This document shows positions 13,907-22,545 of a DNA stretch of 24,369 bases, in pieces. Origin of the DNA: UBA1801 sp035353395 (GTDB lineage: Bacteria > Acidobacteriota > Holophagae > Holophagales > Holophagaceae); the NCBI GenBank assembly GCA_035353395.1, contig DAOPZL010000041.1, positions 1 to 24,369 of the forward strand, in the 5' to 3' direction. The notes under the pieces were generated by a model, which was given only the letters and a program-made list of their open reading frames with translations, did no database searches and was not told the DNA's origin. Position 1 is the stretch's first letter, and each line of letters begins with the position of its first letter. The position numbers and the translations under genes were made by a program.

Positions 13907-16273
13907 ATGCTCTCCCGCGAACGTCTGTGGCAGCGCCTCTGCGGCGCCCGCCTGTGGCCTCTGCCCTGGGCCATGGCGGCGGCCTGCGCCGTGCCCTGGC
14001 TGGTCCCCGAGCGGTGGGACGGAAGCCTCGCCTGGACCTGGCTCCTCGGGGGCTGGCTGGGGGTCCTCGCCTCCTTCTCCCTGCTGCGCCGCTGGAGCGT
14101 GGTCCCCCTGTCCCTGTTCATGGCCTGGGGGGTCTTCCTGGGCCTGCGGCGCACCGCGCGCTGGGAGACGGGGCTCCCCTCCGGATTCCAGCAGGTCCAG
14201 GGCCGGATCTCGGCTCCCTGGCGCGCGCAGGGGGAGCGGAGGGTGGGCCGGATCCGGATCCAGGAACCCGCCGCCCTGGCCGGATGCGAACTGCCTCTCG
14301 GCCTGCCCCGGGAAGGGAGTCCGGCGCCGGCCCCGGGCACCCTGGTGCGCTTCCGGGGCGAACTCCGGCCCGTGGACCCGGGTCCTCCCCTCATCGTCGA
14401 GCGTCCGCTCTGGAGGGCCCGCAGCGACAGGGAACCCCGCAGGATCTTCCTGCGTTCGGCCGCCCTCATGGAGGTGCTGGGGCCGGCGGCGCCCTCTCCC
14501 CTCCTGAGGCTCCAGGAATACGGCCGGCGCCGGTTCGAGGCCCTCCCCCTGCCGGAGGGGATCGCCAGGGAACTCTGGGGGGCCCTGACCCTGGGGATTC
14601 CACCGGCCAAGGGCGAGGTCTTCAGCGTCTTCGCGGAGAGCGGGACCATCCACACGCTGGTGGTCTCGGGCCTCCAGGTGACCCTGGTGATGGCCGCGCT
14701 CGAGGCCCTCTGGCGACGCCTGCTCGGCCGGGGCAGCGGCCTCGCCAGCAGCCTGGCGGGGATCCTCTACGGCGCGCTGGTCGGCTTCTCGGCGCCCGTC
14801 TGGCGGGGGCTCCTCATGGGGATCGCCTGGGCGCTGGGAAGAGAGCGGGGCTGGAAGCTCCCGCCGGTCCTGACGCTCCACGGGGCGCTCCTGGCCTGGC
14901 TGCTGGTCCATCCCGCGGCCGGCTGCGAACCCGGATTCCTGCTGGCCTGGTGGGCCCTGCTGGGGCTGATCTGGGGGGCCGGTCCGCTGGCGGGGCTGCT
15001 CGCGCCCTTGCTGGGCCGCCTGGCGCTTCCGGCCGCGGGCTTCCTGGCGCCGTGGCTGGCGACGCTGCCGCTCCTGGCCCTGTTCCACGGGGGAGTGCCC
15101 CTCTGGGGAGTCGCGGCCAACCTGGCCGTCCTGCCCCTGGTCACCCTCCTCACGCCCCTCTGCCTGCTCCTGACGCTGGCTCCGGTTCCGGGCGCGGTCC
15201 CTGCCGTCGGGCATCTGCTGTCCTGGACCGGGGAACGGCTGGTGCCCTTCTTCGCGCGGGTGCTGCCCCTCGGGACCGGGATCCTCTGGCCCTGGCTCGC
15301 CCTCGCCCTGGGCTGGATCTGGCTGGGTCAGCGGGCCTCCGCGCTCCGGCGGACCCGGGCCCTGGCGTCGGGACTGGTCGCGGCGTCCTTGGCGCTGCTG
15401 GTTTCGGGCGGGACGGGGAAGGCTCCGTCCTCCCTCAGCCTGGAAGCGGTGGACGTGGGGCAGGGCGACGCGCTGCTCCTGCGCATTCCCGGAGGGAACG
15501 CCGTGCTGGTGGACACGGGACCTTCGCCCTGGGGAGCCCGCCGCCTGGCCAGGGTCCTGAGCCGCCGCGGCGTGCGGGAGGGCGTCGACCTGGTGATCAC
15601 CCATCCCCACGGGGACCACGCGGGGGGATGGGCGACCCTGGCTCGGCTGCGTCCCTTCGAGTCGACGTTCATCCCGGATACGGCCCTTCCCCGGGAGGCC
15701 TGGACGACCTTCATTCCGGAGGCGGTCTTCCGGGAGGCCCGGCCCTTCGTTCGGGGGGAGGGCTGGCGTTCGGGCGAGGCGGAGGTCTCCGTGCGCTGGC
15801 CTCCCAAGCCCTTCCGCCTGAAGGACCTCAACATGGTGTCCCTGGTGCTGCGCGTGCGCTGGCGGGACCGGGAAGGGTGGCTGATGGGGGATGCGCTGGG
15901 CATCCAGGAGCGCGACCTGATGGACCTGGGGGATCCCGGGCCGGCGCGCGGGCGCCGGTGGCTCAAGGTGGGCCACCACGGGAGCGGGAGCGCCTCCGAT
16001 CCCGGGTGGGTGGAGGCCCTCCGTCCGGAGCTGGCCCTCATCCCCGCGGCCCGCCGGAACACCTTCGGCTTTCCCCACCGGTCGACCCTGGACACCCTGG
16101 CCACCGCCGGCTGCGGGGCGGTCTGGGTGACCGGCCCGAGCAGCGGCATCCGCCTCGAGGCGGTCCCGGAAGGCTGGTCCGCGGAACCGGGTCAGTCCGC
16201 GCCTGCGAGCACCTGGTCGAAGACCCTCAGGAGGTTCTCCCCCCAGATCTTCCGGATGTCCGTCTCGGAATAG
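13907..16273 (+). CDS. comEC: ComEC/Rec2 DNA-uptake channel protein
   Basis: A 788-aa polytopic inner-membrane protein that passes single-stranded DNA into the cytoplasm during natural transformation. The N-terminal part has membrane helices around a soluble domain (about residues 90-180, the DUF4131/OB-like region). The competence domain starts near HTLVVSGLQVTLV (His249) and has many helices to about residue 500. The C-terminal metallo-beta-lactamase-like domain has VDVGQGDALLLRIPGG and the metal motif His566-x-His568-x-Asp570-His571 (THPHGDHAGG), with a late GHHGSGSAS segment. Length and domain order are standard. The ATG at 13907 has GGAG only one base away; an in-frame GTG at 13868 is the alternative. 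The last 27 codons are antisense to the 3' end of the dipeptidase gene. Confidence 0.93.
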   Translation: MLSRERLWQRLCGARLWPLPWAMAAACAVPWLVPERWDGSLAWTWLLGGWLGVLASFSLLRRWSVVPLSLFMAWGVFLGLRRTARWETGLPSGFQQVQGRISAPWRAQGERRVGRIRIQEPAALAGCELPLGLPREGSPAPAPGTLVRFRGELRPVDPGPPLIVERPLWRARSDREPRRIFLRSAALMEVLGPAAPSPLLRLQEYGRRRFEALPLPEGIARELWGALTLGIPPAKGEVFSVFAESGTIHTLVVSGLQVTLVMAALEALWRRLLGRGSGLASSLAGILYGALVGFSAPVWRGLLMGIAWALGRERGWKLPPVLTLHGALLAWLLVHPAAGCEPGFLLAWWALLGLIWGAGPLAGLLAPLLGRLALPAAGFLAPWLATLPLLALFHGGVPLWGVAANLAVLPLVTLLTPLCLLLTLAPVPGAVPAVGHLLSWTGERLVPFFARVLPLGTGILWPWLALALGWIWLGQRASALRRTRALASGLVAASLALLVSGGTGKAPSSLSLEAVDVGQGDALLLRIPGGNAVLVDTGPSPWGARRLARVLSRRGVREGVDLVITHPHGDHAGGWATLARLRPFESTFIPDTALPREAWTTFIPEAVFREARPFVRGEGWRSGEAEVSVRWPPKPFRLKDLNMVSLVLRVRWRDREGWLMGDALGIQERDLMDLGDPGPARGRRWLKVGHHGSGSASDPGWVEALRPELALIPAARRNTFGFPHRSTLDTLATAGCGAVWVTGPSSGIRLEAVPEGWSAEPGQSAPASTWSKTLRRFSPQIFRMSVSE

Positions 16274-17403
16274 CCTCTCCGCAGCAACTCCGCGGTGAGA
16301 TTGGGGACCTCCGACACGTCCCGGCAGTCGGCGAGGCGCCCGCCCCCGTCGAAATCGCTGCCGATCCCGACGTGGTCGATGCCCGCGACCCTGGCCACGT
16401 GGTCGATGTGGTCCGCCACGTCCTTCACGGAGACCTTCGCGGGCGGGAAGTCCGCAAGCAGGGTCCGGTAATCCCGTTCGAAACCGGCGTCGACGGCCGG
16501 ATCTTCGCCGATGGCGTGCTCGGCGTAGTGCGCGTGCATGCGGGACCAGAGCGCGTCGGCCACCTTGTCCCCCGCCGGGTCGACGGACCCGGGATTCAGG
16601 AAGAAGGGCACGAAGTAGACCTGGACCACGCCTCCGCCCGCGGCGATGGCCCGCAGCTGCGAGTCCGAGAGGTTCCGGGGATGGTCGCTGACGCTCCGGG
16701 CGCCCGAATGGGAGGCGATGACCGGGACCTTCGAGACTGCCAGGACGTCCTGCACCGTCCGTTCCGAGGTATGGGAGACGTCCACGATCATGCCCAGGGC
16801 GTTCATGCGCCGGACCACCCGCGCCCCGAATTCCGTGAGGCCGGAGTCGTCCGAGCCGCGGGAGCGCATGGTCGCGCCGGACATGGACGTGCAGGCGGCG
16901 CAGAGATCGTTGTCCGAGGCGTGGCAGAGGGTCAGGTAGCGGACGCCCCGGCGGTGGAAGCCGTCCAGCAGGTCCAGGTCCTGGCCGAGGGGATAGCCGT
17001 TCTCCATGCCGATGAAGATGGCCCGCTTGCCCTGGCCGTGGATCCGCCGGGCCTCCTTCGGGGAACGGGCCGGTTCGCACAGGTCGGAATGGCGCAGGAA
17101 CGAGGCGTCGAGGGCGTCCAGCAGGCCGTCGGCCTTGCGGCGGGCCTGGGCGTAGCCCTCCGGGGTGCGGGGGCCCTGGCCCACGTAAACCGCCAGGAAC
17201 GCGGAAGCCAGGCCGCCCTCCTTCATCCGGACCAGGTCCAGGTCCCCGCCGAGCAGCGTGCAAGCCTCGTGCCGCGTCCCCAGGTCCCAGCCCTTGAGGG
17301 TCAGCATGCCCGGGGTGTCGCAGTGCGTGTCCACGGTGAACATGGTCTGGTGGAGTTCCCTGGCCTGGGCCAGCAGGGTGTCTGTAGCGGTGGGTTGTGA
17401 CAT
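16192..17403 (-). CDS. M19-family (renal-type) dipeptidase
   Basis: A 403-aa zinc dipeptidase of family M19, which hydrolyses a broad range of dipeptides, often with D-residues at the C-terminal position. The binuclear zinc site is complete: VDTHCD (His27, Asp29), GMENG (Glu134), DVSHTS (His211) and ASHSGAR (His232), with Asp350 in GSDFDGGG. No signal peptide is visible, so it is probably cytoplasmic. The ATG at 17403 starts MSQPTATDT; a TTG at 17436 in the same frame is less likely, and neither has a strong Shine-Dalgarno sequence. The gene follows the EamA exporter after 90 bases on the same strand and may end the MocR-EamA transcript. It overlaps comEC tail-to-tail by 82 bases. Confidence 0.92.
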   Translation of the reverse strand: MSQPTATDTLLAQARELHQTMFTVDTHCDTPGMLTLKGWDLGTRHEACTLLGGDLDLVRMKEGGLASAFLAVYVGQGPRTPEGYAQARRKADGLLDALDASFLRHSDLCEPARSPKEARRIHGQGKRAIFIGMENGYPLGQDLDLLDGFHRRGVRYLTLCHASDNDLCAACTSMSGATMRSRGSDDSGLTEFGARVVRRMNALGMIVDVSHTSERTVQDVLAVSKVPVIASHSGARSVSDHPRNLSDSQLRAIAAGGGVVQVYFVPFFLNPGSVDPAGDKVADALWSRMHAHYAEHAIGEDPAVDAGFERDYRTLLADFPPAKVSVKDVADHIDHVARVAGIDHVGIGSDFDGGGRLADCRDVSEVPNLTAELLRRGYSETDIRKIWGENLLRVFDQVLAGAD

Positions 17404-17493
17404 GTCGATGCCTGGAGTGGGCCCCGGGTGGGGCAAGGAATGGAACGGGAACCTTCCGGCACTCCCGCTGCTTCCCCAAAAGCCTACCCCACT

Positions 17494-18441
17494 TCACGGC
17501 GTTTCCGGGACCGGCTGCGCCGTCCGGAGTCCCTCGCGGAGCCGGAGGAAGGCCACGCCGCCCAGGATGAGGGCGCTGCCCGCGAGCTGCGATCCGTCCA
17601 TCCGCTCGCCGAAGAGCCCGAAGGCGAGCACGGCCGTGAAGACAGGCTCCGAGGTCATGACCAGGCTGGCCACGCTGGAGGGGAGATGGCGCAGGCTCGC
17701 ATTGTAGATCCCGAAGTCCGCCACCGTGGGGCCGGCCGCCAGGAGGAAGAGCCAGCCCCAGCCCTCCGCCCGGCCGCCGAGATGGAGCAGCGCCCCCGAG
17801 GTCCTCCCGGGCAGGCCCGGGACGAGGTTCAGCAGGAACAGGAAGGCGCAGGAGAAAAGGAAGGTGTAGGCCACGGCCGTCCACGGCCAGATCCCCCGGC
17901 GGGCGGCGCGCCGGCCCATGAGGCTGTAGGTGGCGTAGCACAGGGCGGAGCCGGTCCCCGTCAGGACGCCCAGGGCGTTGGCCCTCCAGACGGCGGGGTC
18001 CGCGGCCTTCGACACGATGACGCAGCCGGCGAGGCTGAGGGCCACGGCGGCGAGCTTGATCCAGTCGAGCCGCTCATCCAGGAACCACCAGCCCAGGACC
18101 GCCGTGAAGGCGGCCGAGCCGTTCACCAGCACCGTGGCCAGGGAGGCGTTCGTGAGGGCCACCGCCACGGTCCAGGTCGCGTTGAAGCAGCCGAGCACCA
18201 GGCCGTAGCGGGCGAGGAAGCCCAGGTCGCGCCGCGCCACGCGGAGGCGCGACGGGCACACGATCCCCATGATTCCGAAGAGGGTTCCCGCCGCGAACCC
18301 CGCCCGCCAGAAGGCGAGTACGAGGGACGGCAGACGATAGCCCTCCGAGAGGTGGCGGATGAAGATCGCCGTCGTGGAGAGGATGATGGCGCTGAGGAAC
18401 GCGAGGGCGTATCCGCGGGCGGGGTCGGCCTCGCGCCTCAT
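17494..18441 (-). CDS. EamA-family (drug/metabolite transporter) membrane exporter
   Basis: A 315-aa protein with about ten hydrophobic helices in two EamA repeats (about residues 10-145 and 160-300), the usual DMT design. Repeat 1 has ALTNASLATVLVNGSAAFTAVLGW followed by DERLDWIKLAAVALSLAGCVI; repeat 2 has SLRHLPSSVASLVMTSEPVFTAVL followed by GERMDGSQLAGSALILGGV. Characterised relatives export amino acids or other small metabolites; the substrate here is unknown. Its ATG (18439-18441) overlaps the stop of the upstream small gene as ATGA, so translation is probably coupled; there is no independent strong Shine-Dalgarno sequence. The neighbouring MocR regulator suggests an amino-acid- or vitamin B6-linked substrate, which is inference. 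Confidence 0.9.
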   Translation of the reverse strand: MRREADPARGYALAFLSAIILSTTAIFIRHLSEGYRLPSLVLAFWRAGFAAGTLFGIMGIVCPSRLRVARRDLGFLARYGLVLGCFNATWTVAVALTNASLATVLVNGSAAFTAVLGWWFLDERLDWIKLAAVALSLAGCVIVSKAADPAVWRANALGVLTGTGSALCYATYSLMGRRAARRGIWPWTAVAYTFLFSCAFLFLLNLVPGLPGRTSGALLHLGGRAEGWGWLFLLAAGPTVADFGIYNASLRHLPSSVASLVMTSEPVFTAVLAFGLFGERMDGSQLAGSALILGGVAFLRLREGLRTAQPVPETP

Positions 18442-18842
18442 CTGGGCCACGCGGAGAGACAGGCGGGCAGGAGCTCGCCCGGGCGGTTTACCGGCAGTCC
18501 GAGGAACCCGGACCGCGCGGGACTGGCGCGCGGGCGATCCGGAGCAGGTCGGGGACCCGCGCCCTCCCAGGCGCCGACGGCGGTTCCCACCCTTCCCTGG
18601 ACCAGGATGCCCACGAGGGTGCCCTCCAGGTAGAGGAGGCTCCGCCCGGAAGGCGTTCCCGGGAGCCGGGCCGCGGGCGGGCAGGCGGCGAACAGCCGGA
18701 CCTCCACCCTGCCCGGCGGGAGGGGGTGCAGGCCCGGCGGCCGGACCCCCTGCGGCAGGCCGTCCCGGAGGACGAGGGCGACCTGGTCGTCGGGCACCAG
18801 GAAATGGGGCACAGGATTGCAGGCCAGGGGCATGGACCTCAT
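18438..18842 (-). CDS. Hypothetical protein, translationally coupled to the EamA exporter
   Basis: A 134-aa protein that I do not recognise. The central part (about 16-92) looks like a folded beta-rich domain: DDQVALVLRDGLPQG, GRVEVRLFAACPP, then SGRSLLYLEGTLVGILVQGRVGTAVGAWEG. The C-terminal ~40 residues are Pro/Arg-rich and probably disordered. There is no signal peptide or membrane helix. Evidence that it is real: a strong GGAGGT (18848-18853) stands 5 bases before the ATG at 18842, and its stop overlaps the start of the EamA gene as ATGA. It begins 54 bases after the MocR gene. The high GC content makes spurious open frames common, so without homologues some doubt remains. Confidence 0.6.
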   Translation of the reverse strand: MRSMPLACNPVPHFLVPDDQVALVLRDGLPQGVRPPGLHPLPPGRVEVRLFAACPPAARLPGTPSGRSLLYLEGTLVGILVQGRVGTAVGAWEGAGPRPAPDRPRASPARSGFLGLPVNRPGELLPACLSAWPR

Positions 18843-18896
18843 GGCGGACCTCCGGAACGTCCGCGGGGGCGGACGGATGAGCGTGGACCGGGGCGT

Positions 18897-20375
18897 TCAG
18901 GCTCCGGCGTGGACCTTCGCGAGGGCGGACCCCAGCCGGCGCAGGCCCTCCTCGATCTCCCCCTCGTCCAGCAGGGAGATGGACAGCCGGATCCAGGCCG
19001 AGTGGTTGCCCGAGGGGGAGTACTGGTTCCCCGGGGAGATCCGCACGCCCTCGGCCTCGAAGAGTTCCTGCCACCGGGGCCTGCGTGGGCCGGGGGCCTT
19101 CAGGTCCAGCCAGATCAGGTAGCCCCCGTTAGGTTCCTCCCACCGCGCCCAGGTCGGGTCGATGTGCCGGCGCAGGGCGAGCAGGGCCGCCTGCATCCGC
19201 TTGCGGTAGACGCGGTGCATCCGGCTGACGTGGAGGTCGTAGAGGCCCCGCTCGCAGAACTCGTGGAGGGCGGCGTGGGGGAGCATGGAGGGCATGATCT
19301 CGCTGAAGTGGCGCAGGGCCATGAGCTGCTCGAGACAGGCCCTCGGGGCCACGATCCAGCCCACGCGGATCCCGGCGAAGAGGATCTTGGAAAAGGAGCC
19401 GCAGTACACGACCAGCCCCCGGCGGTCCATGGCCTTGAGGGGAGGAATGGCCCGGCCGAAGTACTTCATCTCCTCCTCGAAGCCATCTTCCAGGATGGGC
19501 ACGCCGTGGCGCGTACAGAGGTCCAGGAGACCCTCCCGCCCGGCCTGGCTGGCGCTGCGTCCCGTCGGGTTCTGGAAGTTCGGCATGGTGTAGACCAGCA
19601 GCGGCCGTTCGCGCTCCAGGGCTGCTTCCAGGGCGCGGAGGTCCATCCCGTCCGGACCGTAGGGGATCTCGAGGGCCCGCATGCCTTTCAGGCGCAGGAG
19701 CGGCAGGAAGAGGCTGTAGGTGGGGGACTCCACGGCGACGGAGCCGCCCGGTCTCGCCAGCATGCGGAGCATGAGGTCCAGGGCCTGCTGGGAGCCGCTG
19801 GTGACCAGGATCTCCTCGGCGGAAGTCTCCACGCCGTGGAGCGCCATCCGCCGGGCCAGGAATTCCCGCAGGGGGCGGTAGCCCTGGTAGTCGCCGTAGG
19901 TGAGGAGCGAGGTTCCGGCCCGCTTCATGGCGCGGGCCATGCAGGCGCGGAACTCCTCGGCCGGGAAGAGCCTCGGGTCCATGTGGAGATTGGCGAAGTT
20001 GATGGCCCCTGCGCGGCCGGAGTGCCGTCCCAGGTCCCGGTGGATCTCCAGGGCTTCCCGCGCGGGGCGGGAGGCGAGGCCGGCCCAGTCGAAGTCCTCC
20101 GGGGCGGAGCCGGAAGCCGGGACGGCCGCGGCCAGGCGGGCCCTCACCCGGGGGGCGGAACCCGGCCGCTGGTCGATCCATCCCTGGGCCCAGAGTTCCT
20201 GGTAGGCCAGGGCCACGGTGGAGCGGTGGATGCCGAGGAGTTCGGCGAGGCGGCGGGTGGAGGGCAGCCGCTCGCCCACCCGGAGGGACCCGCTTGCGAG
20301 GTGCTCCCGGACCTGCTCCTGGAGCTGGAGACTGACGGGCTTGGAGCTTTTCCAGTCGAGTTTGGGCAACAGCAT
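18897..20375 (-). CDS. MocR-type regulator: GntR winged helix fused to an aminotransferase domain
   Basis: 492 aa. Residues ~12-75 form a GntR winged helix-turn-helix (VSLQLQEQVREHLASGSLRVGERLPSTRRLAELLGIHRSTVALAYQEL region), a Pro/Ala linker follows, and from ~125 on there is a fold-type I aminotransferase domain. In it YGDYQGYRPLREFLA, TSGSQQALD, NFQNPTG (266-272), ILEDGFEEE (Asp297) and SFSKILFAGIRVGW (Lys330) show an intact PLP site. MocR proteins such as PdxR, GabR and TauR bind DNA and sense PLP or an amino compound, usually controlling an adjacent gene. The neighbouring small gene and EamA exporter are the obvious candidates. The ATG at 20375 has GAGG (20381-20384) at 5 bases; the longer frame begins with GTG at 20432. 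It is the third MocR-like or PLP fold-I sequence type one would expect only singly here, and no defect is seen. Confidence 0.92.
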   Translation of the reverse strand: MLLPKLDWKSSKPVSLQLQEQVREHLASGSLRVGERLPSTRRLAELLGIHRSTVALAYQELWAQGWIDQRPGSAPRVRARLAAAVPASGSAPEDFDWAGLASRPAREALEIHRDLGRHSGRAGAINFANLHMDPRLFPAEEFRACMARAMKRAGTSLLTYGDYQGYRPLREFLARRMALHGVETSAEEILVTSGSQQALDLMLRMLARPGGSVAVESPTYSLFLPLLRLKGMRALEIPYGPDGMDLRALEAALERERPLLVYTMPNFQNPTGRSASQAGREGLLDLCTRHGVPILEDGFEEEMKYFGRAIPPLKAMDRRGLVVYCGSFSKILFAGIRVGWIVAPRACLEQLMALRHFSEIMPSMLPHAALHEFCERGLYDLHVSRMHRVYRKRMQAALLALRRHIDPTWARWEEPNGGYLIWLDLKAPGPRRPRWQELFEAEGVRISPGNQYSPSGNHSAWIRLSISLLDEGEIEEGLRRLGSALAKVHAGA

Positions 20376-20478
20376 GGGGGCCTCGGGCGACGCTCCAAGG
20401 TACGAGCCATGTGGATGGATGGAAAGTGCCACCTTGCCTAGTTTTTTAACCGACCAGTTCGTGGATGATCCTGGAGGT

Positions 20479-21732
20479 TCAGGGGGCCCCCTGCGCGGCG
20501 GCGGCCGCCTGCTCGCCGGCCAGGACGCCCGTGGAGAAGGCGATCTGCAGGTTGTAGCCGCCGGTGTTGGCGTCGAGGTCGAGGACCTCGCCCGCGAAGA
20601 ACAAGTTGGGATAGAGGCGGGATCCCAGCGTCCGGGCCTGGACCTCCTCGAGGTCGATCCCCCCCGAGGTGATGATCGCTTCGCTGAAGGGCCGCAGGCC
20701 CGTGACCCTGAAGCGGAAGTCCTTCATCAGGAGGCGGAGCTTGCGCCTCTGCTCGGCCCCGACCTGGTTGGCCCAGGTGTCGCCGTCCAGCTCCAGCAGC
20801 CGGAGGAACTCGGGGATCAGCTTGGCGGGCAGCCACTGCCTGGAAAGGTTGGCCAGCTTCATCCGCCCGTTCTCGTCCAGGTCCCGCCGGAGCCGGAGGT
20901 CGAGCTTCCGGTCGTCGAGGGCGGGCTTGAGGTCGATGGAGAAGACGACGTCCCGTCCCGCCTGGATCTCCCCGTTGAACCGGCGGCTGAGGGTGAGGAT
21001 GACGGGGCCCGAAAGGCCGAAGTGGGTGAAGAGCATCTCCCCGAACTCCTCCCCGGCCTTCCTTCCTTCGATCCAGACGTTCACCCGGACGTTCACCAGG
21101 CTGAGTCCCTGCAGGCGCCCGGCCGTCTCCCCCTCCGTCTCGACCGGGACGAGCGCCGGCAGGACGGGGGTGACGCGATGGCCGAGGGCGCGCGCCAGGG
21201 CGTAGCCGTCGCCCGAGGAGCCCGTGGCGGGGTAGGAAGCCCCGCCGGCGGCGAGGATGAAGGCCTTCCCCGGGACGACCTCCCCGCTGGACAGCTCCAC
21301 GCCGGTGATCCGCCCCCCCTCCGCGAGGATCCGCCGGGTGCGGCTGCCGCACCGGATCTCCACGCCGCAGGCCTCGGCCTGGGCCAGCAGCCGTTCCGCG
21401 ACATGCACCGCCGAGTCGCTCTCGGGGAAGACGCGGCCGCCCCGCTCCACGACCGTCTTCACGCCGATCTCCCGGAAGAACGCGACGGTGTCGTCGTTGA
21501 AGAAGCGGTGGAAGGCGGGTTTCAGGAATCCGGGCCGCGGGCCGACCTCGGACAGGAAGGCGCGGAGATCGGCGGTGTTGGTGAGGTTGCAGCGCCCCTT
21601 GCCGGTGATCCTGAGCTTCCGGAGCGGTTCGCGCATCTTCTCCAGGACCACCGCCCGGGCGCCGCCCCGGGCCGCGAATATCCCGGCCATGAGGCCCGCG
21701 GGACCGCCCCCGATGATGACCACGTCCTGCAT
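20479..21732 (-). CDS. BaiN/HI0933-family flavoprotein (NAD(P)/FAD-dependent oxidoreductase)
   Basis: A 417-aa FAD-binding protein of the HI0933/BaiN family. The dinucleotide-binding motif is at the N-terminus (VVIIGGGPAGLMAG, 4-17). The family hallmark RKLRITGKGRCNLTN follows (38-52), and the chain ends in LFFAGEVLDLDANTGGYNLQIAFSTG, which closes the FAD site. The family is widespread and mostly uncharacterised; some members reduce 3-oxo bile-acid intermediates, a role unlikely to transfer here without evidence. The length is normal and no residue of the motifs is missing. The ATG at 21732 has GGAGGG about a dozen bases upstream. It follows the FKBP gene after 40 bases on the same strand, so they may be co-transcribed, and precedes the MocR gene by 103 bases. 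Confidence 0.92.
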   Translation of the reverse strand: MQDVVIIGGGPAGLMAGIFAARGGARAVVLEKMREPLRKLRITGKGRCNLTNTADLRAFLSEVGPRPGFLKPAFHRFFNDDTVAFFREIGVKTVVERGGRVFPESDSAVHVAERLLAQAEACGVEIRCGSRTRRILAEGGRITGVELSSGEVVPGKAFILAAGGASYPATGSSGDGYALARALGHRVTPVLPALVPVETEGETAGRLQGLSLVNVRVNVWIEGRKAGEEFGEMLFTHFGLSGPVILTLSRRFNGEIQAGRDVVFSIDLKPALDDRKLDLRLRRDLDENGRMKLANLSRQWLPAKLIPEFLRLLELDGDTWANQVGAEQRRKLRLLMKDFRFRVTGLRPFSEAIITSGGIDLEEVQARTLGSRLYPNLFFAGEVLDLDANTGGYNLQIAFSTGVLAGEQAAAAAQGAP

Positions 21733-21772
21733 CGCGCTCGTGACCCTCCGATCGCCCTGCGGCGGCAGGCGC

Positions 21773-22435
21773 CTACTTCTTGACGTCGAGCAGCTCGACT
21801 TCGAACACCAGCACGGCGTTGGGCGGAATGACGGCGCCCGCGCCCTTCTCGCCGTAGGCCAGGGAAGGCGGGCACACGAGCCTGGCCTTCCCGCCCGGCT
21901 TCATCTTCTGCAGCCCCTCCGTCCAGCCCTTGATCACCTTGTTCAGCACGAACTCGGCCGGCTGCTGGCGCTTGTAGGAACTGTCGAATTCCGTCCCGTC
22001 GATCAGGGTCCCGCGGTAGTTGACCTTCACGGTGTCCGTGGCCCAGGGGCTGTTGCCCGTGCCCTCCTTGAGGGAGAGGTACACCAGCCCGGAAGGGGTC
22101 TTCACGGCGCCCTTCTCGGCGGCGGCCTTGGCGAGATAGGCCTTCCCGGCGGCGGCCTGCAGCTCGCCCGTGGCCTTGCGGCGCGCCGCCAGCAGCAGCT
22201 GCACCTTGGGCCGGTAGGCCTCGGGATCCGCGGCCAGGGGCTTGCTGAGGACCGCGTCGCTCATCCCCTTCACGACGAGCTCGAGCTCCGCCGGCGTGAG
22301 GTTGAACGGCTTGAGCTCCCGGGCCGCCGCGACGCCGAGGGCATAGAGCGTCTTCTGGTCGTCGGTCCTGGGCTCCTGGGCCGAACCTGCGGAAGCGATC
22401 ACCAGCAAGGCGGTTGCTGCGGGGAGGATGCGCAT
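21773..22435 (-). CDS. Exported FKBP-type peptidyl-prolyl cis-trans isomerase (FkpA/Mip-like)
   Basis: 220 aa. A signal peptide at residues 1-19 (MRILPAATALLVIASAGSA) is followed by a helical FkpA-type N-terminal dimerisation region (about 25-110: KTLYALGVAAARELKPFNLTP, then LLLAARRKATGELQAAAGKAYL). The C-terminal FKBP domain (about 112-219) has VKVNYRGTLIDGTEFDSSY, VIKGWTEGLQKMKPGGKARLVCP and LAYGEKGAGAVIPPNAVLVFEVELLDV, with the usual active-site aromatics. It should act in the periplasm as a proline isomerase and folding helper for envelope proteins. There is no lipobox Cys, so it is soluble rather than lipid-anchored. The ATG at 22435 has AGGAG (22443-22447) at 7 bases. It is separated by 110 bases from the WYL regulator gene upstream on the same strand. 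Confidence 0.95.
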   Translation of the reverse strand: MRILPAATALLVIASAGSAQEPRTDDQKTLYALGVAAARELKPFNLTPAELELVVKGMSDAVLSKPLAADPEAYRPKVQLLLAARRKATGELQAAAGKAYLAKAAAEKGAVKTPSGLVYLSLKEGTGNSPWATDTVKVNYRGTLIDGTEFDSSYKRQQPAEFVLNKVIKGWTEGLQKMKPGGKARLVCPPSLAYGEKGAGAVIPPNAVLVFEVELLDVKK

Positions 22436-22545
22436 GGGAGGACTCCTGGGGAACAGGTTCGGCGGAAGAACGACCCCCTGAGTGTATTAGAAGTCGGGCG
22501 AGTTGAAAGGCCGTTCGCCGGACGATCGCGGGCGTGGAGCCCCGT

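Noticed and set aside
20426..20431. TGGCAC on the minus strand upstream of the MocR gene, as a sigma-54 -24 element
   Set aside because: No GC at the required 10-base distance; only half the promoter is present.
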